In this document: piece after piece, positions 43,403 to 51,177 of the stretch
Layout: each line of letters starts with the position of its first letter
Numbering within the stretch: position 1 is the stretch's first letter
NCBI RefSeq assembly: GCF_045287255.1
Contig: NZ_CP137142.1
Coordinates: forward strand, 1,922,001 to 1,986,000
Length of the DNA: 64,000 nt
Source: Henriciella sp045287255
Lineage (GTDB): Bacteria > Pseudomonadota > Alphaproteobacteria > Caulobacterales > Hyphomonadaceae
Direction: 5' to 3'
Notes under the pieces: model-generated
Seen by the model: only the letters and a program-made list of their open reading frames with translations
Told to the model about the DNA's origin: nothing
Databases searched by the model: none
Program-made: the position numbers and the translations under genes

Positions 43403-43421
43403 TTTAGGTAGTGTTCCTAAA
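43403..43421. promoter_or_regulatory. FixJ-box-like palindrome upstream of the receiver gene
   Basis: TTTAGG at 43403-43408 and CCTAAA at 43416-43421 flank TAGTGTT. The plus-strand TAGGTAGTGTTCCTAA resembles rhizobial FixJ sites of the form TAAGTAATTTCCCTTA. It is 7 bases after the fixJ stop and about 70 bases before the receiver start, a suitable position for activating that gene. Confidence 0.45.
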
Positions 43422-43427
43422 ATGCGA

Positions 43428-44045
43428 TTATTCAAAGCCAAGGCCAGCAGAAAACGCAGTTTTTAGTGCTGCAGACAGGCTATCTGCCCCTAATTTGTCC
43501 ATCAAATTAGCCCGGTGAATCTCAACCGTTCTGGCTGAAATATTCAGATCTTCAGCGATCGACTTGTTTGTCAGACCTTCAACCAGACGGTCCAGAACAT
43601 CACGCTCACGTGGGGTGAGACCCGCCAGTTGAGCTTTTGCTTCCGCCTCACGCTGGCCATGAGCGACCTTGTTTTCAATCTGCTCGAAAGCTTTTTGAAT
43701 AGAACCAACTAGCTGGTTTTTTTCATATGGCTTCTCAAGAAAATCAATCGCCCCTGCTTTCATCGCCTGAACAGCAACCGAAACATCACCATGCCCGGTA
43801 AGCACAATCACAGGCATATCAATCCCATGCTGGGTCAAGGCCTGCTGGACCGCCAGGCCATCCATGACCGGCATACGGACATCCAGAAGAATACAACCTG
43901 TATCTTCTGGCCCCGCCTCGTTCAGAAATGTCACACCATCCTTATACGTCTTCACCGTATAGCCCGAATGTCGCAGCATGAAGCTTGCAGAATGGCGGAT
44001 AGCCTCGTCATCGTCGACTAAGTGTACATTTCTTGGATTTGTCAT
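43428..44045 (-). CDS. fixJ: Oxygen-responsive response regulator FixJ
   Basis: A 205-residue FixJ/NarL-type regulator: receiver with D11-D13 acidic cluster, phosphorylated D55 (LLDVRMPVMDG), VIVLTGHGDV and FLEKPYE; a linker; and a LuxR-type helix-turn-helix (LTPRERDVLDRLVEGLTNKSIA, residues about 141-205). The close resemblance to FixJ plus the heme-PAS kinase overlapping it by 4 bases support the name. Likely targets are the cbb3 operon and the downstream receiver gene; no fixK is in the window. Confidence 0.92.
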   Translation of the reverse strand: MTNPRNVHLVDDDEAIRHSASFMLRHSGYTVKTYKDGVTFLNEAGPEDTGCILLDVRMPVMDGLAVQQALTQHGIDMPVIVLTGHGDVSVAVQAMKAGAIDFLEKPYEKNQLVGSIQKAFEQIENKVAHGQREAEAKAQLAGLTPRERDVLDRLVEGLTNKSIAEDLNISARTVEIHRANLMDKLGADSLSAALKTAFSAGLGFE

Positions 44046-45235
44046 TCTACAGCCTTTGCCGGTGCTGTTTTCAGGCGGAACCCAAAGGTCGCACCCTGCC
44101 CGGTCTCTGATTTACACCACATCTCACCGCCATGTCCGTCGACAATCGTCTGACAAATAGACAGGCCCAGCCCCATACCAGTTGGTTTGGAGGAGTTAAA
44201 GGGCTGGAAGGGCTCGCCATCGGCTTCTTCCGGCAAACCTGGTCCGTTATCCCGTACCCGGATTTCAATCTCGTTGCCATCATCGACAAGTTCTGCCTCA
44301 AGCCAGACCATTGGCTGATCCATATCCCCCATGGCTTCGCTTGCATTGCGAATGAGGTTGACCAGGACCTGCTGGATCTGGACCCGGTCAGCCATGACTT
44401 CAGGCAAACTCTCAGGCGCCGAATCAACGATGCGTGGCATTGGTCCATCGACCCCAATCTTTGCCAGAGAGGCCGCATCATTCAGAACTGTTTTGATATC
44501 GGTCGGTCGAGTTTCAATCTCGCCGCGCGAAACATAATCACGCAGGCGGCGAATGATTTGCCCGGCCCGAATCGATTGCTGTGAGGCCTCATCGAGTGCC
44601 TCCTTCACCACTTCGAGGGTCTGTGGATCAGGCGTCGTTAGCAGGTCACGTGCAGCCTCAAGATAGTTGGCCACGGCTGTCAGGGGCTGGTTCAGCTCAT
44701 GCGCCATGGCCGAAGCCATTGTACCGACAGCGCTGAGACGAGAGAAATTCCCAAGCTCCGCCTGCATCTGACGCATACGGTGTTCGGTCGCCTGCTTCTT
44801 GCTGATATCGCGAACATAACCGGTAAACAGGCGATGCTCACCCAATTTGGCTTCACCGATCTTCAACTCAACAGGAATCGTATCGCCATTGGCCAGACGG
44901 GCCTCGACGACACGGCCAATACCGATGATCTGCTTTTCACCTGTCTCAAGATAGTTGCTGATATAGGTGTCGTGATAACTGCGATCACGCCCGCCCATCA
45001 GTACCCTGATATTCTTTCCGGCAACATCTTCAGCGCTGTAGCCAAACAACCGCTCGGCCGCGGCGCTGAACGCAACGATGTTGCCGACCTCGTTGATGAC
45101 GATCATGGCATCAGGAACCGATGCAAGAATCGACCTCAGGAGTGACCGAAGCGTATCGTCCTCATGTGGGGAAAAAGGGTCAGGGCTACTGAAAGACTGA
45201 GACATCATCCAGCCTTTGTAACGCGCGTCAGGCAT
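44042..45235 (-). CDS. fixL: Heme-PAS oxygen sensor kinase FixL
   Basis: A 397-residue soluble histidine kinase. The PAS domain (about 30-145) has the FixL heme signature: H88 in SYHDTYISNYLETGE as the probable proximal iron ligand and R108 in IIGIGR, the arginine that responds to oxygen. The kinase part has H179 in AMAHELNQPL, NLIRNASEAM, RDNGPGLPEE and GMGLGLSICQTIV. With oxygen bound kinase activity is expected to be off. No membrane segments, unlike S. meliloti FixL. The start may be 45235 or the ATG at 45205. It overlaps fixJ by 4 bases. Confidence 0.92.
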   Translation of the reverse strand: MPDARYKGWMMSQSFSSPDPFSPHEDDTLRSLLRSILASVPDAMIVINEVGNIVAFSAAAERLFGYSAEDVAGKNIRVLMGGRDRSYHDTYISNYLETGEKQIIGIGRVVEARLANGDTIPVELKIGEAKLGEHRLFTGYVRDISKKQATEHRMRQMQAELGNFSRLSAVGTMASAMAHELNQPLTAVANYLEAARDLLTTPDPQTLEVVKEALDEASQQSIRAGQIIRRLRDYVSRGEIETRPTDIKTVLNDAASLAKIGVDGPMPRIVDSAPESLPEVMADRVQIQQVLVNLIRNASEAMGDMDQPMVWLEAELVDDGNEIEIRVRDNGPGLPEEADGEPFQPFNSSKPTGMGLGLSICQTIVDGHGGEMWCKSETGQGATFGFRLKTAPAKAVE

Positions 45236-45247
45236 TTCGTGCAGCCC

Positions 45248-45508
45248 CTAGGACAAAATATTCGCACGCGCCTTTTGCCGCACCCGCCAAGTCAAAGCAT
45301 GTGCCATCAAAGCAAAACCAAATGCTGCCACATAACAGCCCCAGCAATGTAGACGCTGCCAGATCGGCGTATCAACACTGATGGACATTTCACCGCCAAA
45401 GCACATTGGGATGACAAGTGTTCCGGCCGCCAGCGAATGATCGAACGCTTTAACAAGGCCAACAATCAATAGAGCGAGTCCGAAAAGAACCTGATTACGA
45501 ATAGACAT
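45248..45508 (-). CDS. Small membrane protein upstream of fixL
   Basis: An 86-residue protein with two hydrophobic helices (about 7-36 and 55-75) and a basic C-terminal tail (WRVRQKARANILS). The second helix is preceded by HCWGCY, with a His and two Cys near the membrane surface. AGGGG precedes the ATG, and fixL follows after 12 bases, so it is probably the first gene of the fixL-fixJ transcript. I do not recognise it; a role in heme, copper or oxygen sensing is only suggested by position. Confidence 0.65.
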   Translation of the reverse strand: MSIRNQVLFGLALLIVGLVKAFDHSLAAGTLVIPMCFGGEMSISVDTPIWQRLHCWGCYVAAFGFALMAHALTWRVRQKARANILS

Positions 45509-45562
45509 GGTGTACCCCTGCTTGTGTTGGTTCCGTCATAACAAGCGCGTCAGGCGCGCACA

Positions 45563-45578
45563 TAGGGATAACCCCGTA
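45563..45578. promoter_or_regulatory. FixJ-box-like site between the fixL operon and ccoN
   Basis: The minus strand reads TACGGGGTTATCCCTA, similar to the rhizobial FixJ pattern TAAGTAATTTCCCTTA and to the palindrome after fixJ. It lies in the 156-base divergent spacer, about 85 bases before ccoN. No FNR/FixK box (TTGAT-N4-ATCAA) is visible in this spacer, so direct FixJ control is possible. Confidence 0.35.
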
Positions 45579-45664
45579 TTCAGCGTTTCGTCGCGTCCCG
45601 ATACCTCTCAGCCATTATGCAACAGCCCCGTCCTTAGGGGGATAGCGGAGGGTCAAGGACAACC

Positions 45665-47344
45665 ATGACGCAAGCCTTAGATAAACTCAGACAAGGGAGC
45701 ACGAGTATCGTGTCCGTAGGTGTATTCCTCGGCATCTTCCTCCTCTGCGCCCTTTTGATCGCGGCCAACGCCGCCGATCCAATGATGGGCGCTCATGCCT
45801 GGATGTTCATTATGATGGCAGGGGCTTTCCTGCTGGGCATGATGCTCTGGGCAGGCGGCCTGAACAACAAGGATGCCTTTGACAGCACGCAATATGAGAA
45901 CGCGCTGATCAAATGGGGCGTCTTCGCCTCCATGTTCTGGGGCATAGCGGGTCTGCTGGTTGGCGTTGTGATTGCGCTTCAGCTAACCTTCCCCAACATT
46001 TTCTATTTCCCGGAATGGGGATGGACAAATTTCGGACGCCTTCGCCCACTGCATACCAGTGCGGTGATTTTTGCGTTTGGGGGTAACGTCCTTCTATGTA
46101 CCAGTTTCTACGTCGTGCAGCGCACCTGCCGTGCGCGTCTGGCTGGCGGCATGTGGCCATGGTTCGTGTTCTGGGGCTACCAGATCTTTATCGTCATGGC
46201 GGCGACGGGTTACCTGATGGGGGTTACCCAGTCGAAAGAATATGCTGAGCCGGAATGGTATGTTGACCTGTGGTTGACCGTTGTCTGGGTCGCCTACCTC
46301 CTGGTCTTCCTGGGCACAATATGGAAACGGAAAGAGCCACACATTTACGTGGCAAACTGGTTCTACCTGTCCTTCATTGTCACCATCGCGATGCTGCACA
46401 TCGTCAACAACCTGTCGATTCCGGTCAGCCTGACTGGCTCGAAATCAGTACAGGTCTTTGCCGGGGTTCAGGATGCGATGACCCAGTGGTGGTATGGCCA
46501 CAATGCGGTTGGGTTCTTCCTGACCACAGGCTTCCTCGCCATCATGTACTACTTCATTCCAAAGCGCGTAAATCGGCCGGTTTACTCTTACCGTCTGTCC
46601 ATTGTGCACTTCTGGTCCCTGATCTTCATCTATATCTGGGCCGGTCCTCACCACCTGCACTACACAGCGCTGCCACAATGGGCACAAACGTTGGGGATGA
46701 CTTTCTCGGTCATGCTCTGGATGCCAAGTTGGGGGGGTATGATCAACGGTGTCATGACCCTGTCTGGTGCCTGGGATAAGCTGCGCACGGACCCGGTTGT
46801 CCGGATGATGGTCGTCTCACTCGCCTTCTACGGCATGTCGACTTTCGAAGGGCCGCTAATGTCGGTTCGCGCGGTGAACTCACTCAGCCACTATACTGAA
46901 TGGGGCATTGGCCACGTTCACTCCGGTGCTCTGGGCTGGGTTGGCTATATCAGCTTCGGTGCCCTGTACTGTCTGACACCATGGCTGTGGAAGAAGAAGT
47001 CTCTATTCTCGACCAAACTGGTTGAGTGGCACTTCTGGGTCTCTACCATCGGTATCATCTTCTACATGATCTCCATGTGGTTTGCGGGTATCATGGAAGG
47101 TCTGATGTGGCGTGCTTACAACGAGTTCGGCTTCCTTGAGTACAGCTTCGTTGAAACCGTTGAAGCCAAGCACATCAGCTACATGATCCGTGCACTTGGT
47201 GGTTCACTTTACTTCGCTGGTGCTGGCCTCATGGCCTACAACCTCGTCCGCACAGCTCTGGGCCATGGCAACGCCAAAAGCCTGACTGCTGCAGAATCAG
47301 AAGCCGACAAAGGCGGGCAGCCTGCGCTGCAGCCTGCTGAATAG
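45665..47344 (+). CDS. ccoN: cbb3-type cytochrome c oxidase subunit I
   Basis: The 559-residue catalytic subunit, holding the low-spin heme b and the high-spin heme b3/CuB centre that reduces oxygen to water with high affinity. About twelve membrane helices are visible; conserved histidines include RLRPLHTSAVIFAF, WWYGHNAVGFFLT, GPHHLHYTALP and GHVHSGALGW. N-terminal length is slightly long. It opens a compact cluster of structural and assembly genes and is divergent from the fixL operon. Confidence 0.97.
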   Translation: MTQALDKLRQGSTSIVSVGVFLGIFLLCALLIAANAADPMMGAHAWMFIMMAGAFLLGMMLWAGGLNNKDAFDSTQYENALIKWGVFASMFWGIAGLLVGVVIALQLTFPNIFYFPEWGWTNFGRLRPLHTSAVIFAFGGNVLLCTSFYVVQRTCRARLAGGMWPWFVFWGYQIFIVMAATGYLMGVTQSKEYAEPEWYVDLWLTVVWVAYLLVFLGTIWKRKEPHIYVANWFYLSFIVTIAMLHIVNNLSIPVSLTGSKSVQVFAGVQDAMTQWWYGHNAVGFFLTTGFLAIMYYFIPKRVNRPVYSYRLSIVHFWSLIFIYIWAGPHHLHYTALPQWAQTLGMTFSVMLWMPSWGGMINGVMTLSGAWDKLRTDPVVRMMVVSLAFYGMSTFEGPLMSVRAVNSLSHYTEWGIGHVHSGALGWVGYISFGALYCLTPWLWKKKSLFSTKLVEWHFWVSTIGIIFYMISMWFAGIMEGLMWRAYNEFGFLEYSFVETVEAKHISYMIRALGGSLYFAGAGLMAYNLVRTALGHGNAKSLTAAESEADKGGQPALQPAE

Positions 47345-47356
47345 GAGATTGGTTCA

Positions 47357-48124
47357 ATGGGACTAATGAAAAATCACGGCGTTCTAGAGCGCCACTCACT
47401 TCTCCTGACGGTGGCCATCCTTGTGGTGGTCTCCATCGGCGGGATCATCCAGATGGCTCCATTGATGTACATGGACAACACCATTGAGAAGGTGGACGGG
47501 ATGCGTCCCTACACCCCGCTCGAACTGGCTGGCCGTGACATCTACATCCGCGAGGGTTGCTATGTCTGTCACAGTCAGATGGTCCGCCCACTGCGTGATG
47601 AGGTAGAGCGCTATGGCCACTACTCACTGGCAGCGGAGTCTATGTATGACCACCCGTTCCAGTGGGGGTCGAAGCGGACAGGGCCTGATCTAGCCCGTGT
47701 CGGCGGCAAGTACTCTGCTGAGTGGCAAGTGGATCACCTTAAAGACCCACGCGCACTGGTGCCTGAGTCTGTCATGCCACCTTATGCCTTCCTGGCCGAT
47801 AAAGAGCTGAAATTCGATGACATCGAAGATCGCCTCAAAGTCGAGCGTTTTGTCGGTGTGCCTTACACTGATGAGATGATCGCCGGCGCCAAGGCTCATC
47901 TGGTCGCACAAGTCGATCCAGAAGCCGACTTTGACGCTCAGGATGAGCTGATTGCCTTGTACGAAGCAGCCGCTGGCCGTGAAGGCACCGTAGAGATGCG
48001 TGACTATGATGGTGACCCAACCCGGATCACCGAAATGGATGCGCTTGTCGCTTACCTTCAGATGACCGGCACATTGGTGGACTTCTCCACCTACCAAGCC
48101 GACGACATCCAGAACCGTCGCTAG
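47357..48124 (+). CDS. ccoO: cbb3-type cytochrome c oxidase subunit II
   Basis: A 255-residue monoheme cytochrome c anchored by an N-terminal helix (about 15-35, LLLTVAILVVVSIGGIIQM). The heme site is C68-Y-V-C-H72, in EGCYVCHSQMVRPL, and an axial methionine is likely in ESVMPPYAFL. It passes electrons from CcoP to CcoN. 12 bases after ccoN, followed by ccoQ after 15 bases. Confidence 0.96.
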   Translation: MGLMKNHGVLERHSLLLTVAILVVVSIGGIIQMAPLMYMDNTIEKVDGMRPYTPLELAGRDIYIREGCYVCHSQMVRPLRDEVERYGHYSLAAESMYDHPFQWGSKRTGPDLARVGGKYSAEWQVDHLKDPRALVPESVMPPYAFLADKELKFDDIEDRLKVERFVGVPYTDEMIAGAKAHLVAQVDPEADFDAQDELIALYEAAAGREGTVEMRDYDGDPTRITEMDALVAYLQMTGTLVDFSTYQADDIQNRR

Positions 48125-48139
48125 GAGAGGAGATCACAC

Positions 48140-48304
48140 ATGTATGAAATGCTTTCCAGCTTCGCTCAGACCGGAGGCCTTGTGTACTTCGTTCTGATGT
48201 TCGCAGGCGCCCTGATCTACGCCCTATGGCCGAAGAACCAGGAGAAATTCGACGCAGCCGCCCGGTTGCCCCTGTCCGACGGAGGACCAGACGATGAGCA
48301 CTGA
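48140..48304 (+). CDS. ccoQ: cbb3-type cytochrome c oxidase subunit CcoQ
   Basis: A 54-residue single-helix protein (helix about 13-30, GLVYFVLMFAGALIYALWP) with a polar tail (KNQEKFDAAARLPL), the standard CcoQ form that stabilises the oxidase. AGGAGAGGAG lies before the ATG, and the stop overlaps the ccoP start. Position between ccoO and ccoP confirms the assignment. Confidence 0.93.
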   Translation: MYEMLSSFAQTGGLVYFVLMFAGALIYALWPKNQEKFDAAARLPLSDGGPDDEH

Positions 48305-49178
48305 AAATAAAGACATCGACACCATCAGTGGCACGGAAACAACCGGCCACACCTGGGATGGGATCAAGGAGCTGAATACGCCCCTCCCCCGCTGGTGGCT
48401 GATCACATGGTATATCACCATTATCTGGGCGATCATCTATATGATCTTCATGCCCGCCATCCCGGCCCTGCCCGGCATGGGCACCAATACAACGGGTCTG
48501 CGTAATCACTCAGACCGGGATCTGGTGGCTGCTGCTGTTCAGGAACTGAAAGCTGAGCGTGAACTGCAAAGTCAGGTCCTCCTAAATGCCACGCTTCAGG
48601 AGATTGAGACCGACCGTGAGCTTCAGCAATTTGCTTTGGCGATGGGTGAATCAATCTTCGGCGACAATTGCGCCACCTGTCACGGTGCCGGTGGTCGCGG
48701 CGCAGTAGGTTACCCTGCCCTTGCCGACGATGTCTGGCTCTGGGATGGTACGCTGGACGGGATTGAGTACACATTGCGTCACGGTATTCGCCACGAGGCA
48801 GACCTCGACACCCGCTTCTCTGCGATGCCAAGCTTTGGCCGTGACGGCATCCTCAGCACCGAAGAGATTGGTGACCTGACCCAGTACGTCTTGCACGTCT
48901 CTGGACAGGAAGCAGACATGGCCGCAGTTGGCCGGGCCACACCAGTCTTTGAAGCCCAATGCTCAACATGCCATGGCATAAACGCGCAGGGCGACCGGTC
49001 GCAGGGTGCCCCGAACCTAACTGATGCAGAATGGCTCTATGGTGGTTCTCAGAGTGTGATTTACGACACGATTTATAACGCGCGTAACTCTCACATGCCA
49101 GCTTGGCAGGGCCGCCTTGACGATGCCTCTATCAAAGCTGTGGCTGTTTATGTCCACACGCTTGGTGGCGGCGAGTAA
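48294..49178 (+). CDS. ccoP: cbb3-type cytochrome c oxidase subunit III
   Basis: A 294-residue diheme cytochrome c that receives electrons from soluble c-type cytochromes. One N-terminal helix (PRWWLITWYITIIWAIIYM, about 28-46) anchors two cytochrome domains: C126-A-T-C-H130 and C223-S-T-C-H227. The FixP_N region LPRWWLITWY is diagnostic. It overlaps ccoQ by 11 bases; ccoG follows after 23 bases. Confidence 0.96.
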   Translation: MSTENKDIDTISGTETTGHTWDGIKELNTPLPRWWLITWYITIIWAIIYMIFMPAIPALPGMGTNTTGLRNHSDRDLVAAAVQELKAERELQSQVLLNATLQEIETDRELQQFALAMGESIFGDNCATCHGAGGRGAVGYPALADDVWLWDGTLDGIEYTLRHGIRHEADLDTRFSAMPSFGRDGILSTEEIGDLTQYVLHVSGQEADMAAVGRATPVFEAQCSTCHGINAQGDRSQGAPNLTDAEWLYGGSQSVIYDTIYNARNSHMPAWQGRLDDASIKAVAVYVHTLGGGE

Positions 49179-49201
49179 GCGACGAAAAGGCTAAAACAGA
49201 G

Positions 49202-50674
49202 ATGGCAAAAGTCACCCTCGATCTCCACAAAGGCAATAGCGGCGGATCACAACCGCCGCTTGAGCCAGAGCACCTCTATGAGAAGCGTAAGCAGATTTAT
49301 CCGAAGCTCGCCCACGGGACGTTTCGGAACCTGAAATGGCTGGCAATGGCCGTTCTGCTGGGCATCTACTATGTGGTGCCATGGATCCGTTGGGATCGTG
49401 GCGAGGGTATTCCTAACCAGGCTGTTCTAGCTGACTTCGAAAGCGAGAAATTCTACTTCTTCTTCATCGAGATCTGGCCGCAAGACATTCACTATCTTGC
49501 TGGCCTGCTCATATTAGCCACGTTGGGCCTGTTCCTCGTTACCTCCCTCCTCGGACGGGTCTGGTGTGGCTATGCTTGCCCTCAAACCGTGTGGACCGAC
49601 CTATATATCTGGGTCGAGCGCGCGTTTGAGGGAGATCGCGCCGCCCGTATGCGGCTGGATAAGGGCCCGATGACCCTCAACAAGTTCGCCCGCAAACTTG
49701 GAAAACATCTGGTCTGGATTCTAATCGCCTTTGTTACGGGTGGCGCGTTTATCCTTTACTGGCATGACGCCCCAACCATCGCACGCACTTTCCTGACGGG
49801 CGAGGCCCCTTTGACCGCCTATTGGTTTACCGGGGTTTTGACAGTTCTGACCTACTTCCTCGCCGGACATATGCGCGAGCAGGTCTGCACCTATATGTGC
49901 CCATGGCCTCGTATTCAGGGCGCCCTGACCGATGAACAGGCGCTCAACGTGACATACCGTTATGATCGCGGTGAACCACGCGGCGCCCATCGTAAGTCTG
50001 AAAGCTGGGACAATCGCGGCGACTGTATCGATTGTAACCAGTGTGTGCAGGTCTGCCCGATGGGCATCGACATTCGTGATGGTGCACAACTAGAATGTAT
50101 CCACTGCGCCCTCTGCATCGATGCCTGTGATCAAATCATGGATAAGGTCGGACGCCCAAGAGGTCTGATCGCCTATGACACAGATGTCGCGGTTGAAACC
50201 CGCGCCTGCGGCAAGCCTGCGCCTAAGTTCAAGATCTTCCGCGTCCGCACCATGCTCTATGCCGGACTGATGCTGGTAATCTCCAGCTTGATGCTTTTCG
50301 GTTTCAGTACCAAAGCGACGCTGGAAATGAACGTGTTGAAAGATCGCTCGCCACCATTTGTACAGCTCAGCAGCGGTGACATCCGTAATGGCTATACCCT
50401 GAAGCTCGTCAACAAAGTGTCCGGGGAGCGTGATTTCAATCTGACCGTAACCGGTCCAGAAGCGTTGACCTTCAGAGTCGCTGGCTTCAGCGAAGAGATC
50501 GCACATGGCGATACAATCACCTTGCCCGTACAATCCTTCGGTGTTGATCGCTACCGTGTTCTGATCACAGCCCCAGATGGCCGCGCCCAACGCCAGGTTA
50601 CTTTCACCATCACCGACGCAGAAAGCGGTGAAACCACAACCAATCGCTCATCCTTTAGAGGCCCAGGACAATGA
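49202..50674 (+). CDS. ccoG: Cytochrome oxidase accessory protein CcoG (FixG/RdxA)
   Basis: A 490-residue membrane ferredoxin needed for cbb3 assembly, thought to reduce copper for delivery. Several membrane helices flank a cytoplasmic region with two [4Fe-4S] cysteine sets, CIDCNQCVQVCP and CIHCALCIDACD, after VWCGYACPQTVW. A C-terminal immunoglobulin-like domain (FixG_C) follows the last helix from about residue 375. The end overlaps fixH by 4 bases. Confidence 0.95.
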   Translation: MAKVTLDLHKGNSGGSQPPLEPEHLYEKRKQIYPKLAHGTFRNLKWLAMAVLLGIYYVVPWIRWDRGEGIPNQAVLADFESEKFYFFFIEIWPQDIHYLAGLLILATLGLFLVTSLLGRVWCGYACPQTVWTDLYIWVERAFEGDRAARMRLDKGPMTLNKFARKLGKHLVWILIAFVTGGAFILYWHDAPTIARTFLTGEAPLTAYWFTGVLTVLTYFLAGHMREQVCTYMCPWPRIQGALTDEQALNVTYRYDRGEPRGAHRKSESWDNRGDCIDCNQCVQVCPMGIDIRDGAQLECIHCALCIDACDQIMDKVGRPRGLIAYDTDVAVETRACGKPAPKFKIFRVRTMLYAGLMLVISSLMLFGFSTKATLEMNVLKDRSPPFVQLSSGDIRNGYTLKLVNKVSGERDFNLTVTGPEALTFRVAGFSEEIAHGDTITLPVQSFGVDRYRVLITAPDGRAQRQVTFTITDAESGETTTNRSSFRGPGQ

Positions 50675-51177
50675 CCGACATGACAGCAGACGACCAAACC
50701 CCGAATGGCAAAAAGCTAAAAGGCTGGCATGTTCTGCTGATCATGCTTGGCTTTTTCGGGGTCATTTTCTCGGTAAATGGCGTCTTCCTGTATCACGCCA
50801 TTACCAGCTTCCCGGGTGAGGACGTGAAGAAGTCCTATGTTCAGGGGCTCAATTATAATGACACGCTTGCTGCCCGTGCCGCTCAAGCTGAGTTAGGCTG
50901 GACAGCCGCAATTGGTGTTGATGCCGATACGCTGGTTTTCCAATTGGATGATCAAGACGGACATCCAATCACGAGCCGTGTTGCCGTCGCTGATCTGCGC
51001 CGCCGGGCCAGTGACGCTGCTGATCATAGCTTCATCCTCAAGGCCAACTCCAAAGGCGAGTACACTGCTGAGGTTGGTATGATTGAAAAAGGTCAATGGT
51101 TTGTCCGCGTCAATGTCATGGATTATGATGGCGAGACCGTAAAATTCACGGCGGACAAAACCTTTATCGTCAAATGA
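50671..51177 (+). CDS. ccoH: FixH/CcoH family protein
   Basis: A 168-residue protein with one helix near 20-42 (HVLLIMLGFFGVIFSVNGVF) and an extracytoplasmic domain, the FixH layout; conserved SFPGEDVKKSYVQGLNYND is present. CcoH interacts with the oxidase during assembly. It overlaps ccoG and ccoI by 4 bases on each side. Confidence 0.93.
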   Translation: MTDMTADDQTPNGKKLKGWHVLLIMLGFFGVIFSVNGVFLYHAITSFPGEDVKKSYVQGLNYNDTLAARAAQAELGWTAAIGVDADTLVFQLDDQDGHPITSRVAVADLRRRASDAADHSFILKANSKGEYTAEVGMIEKGQWFVRVNVMDYDGETVKFTADKTFIVK

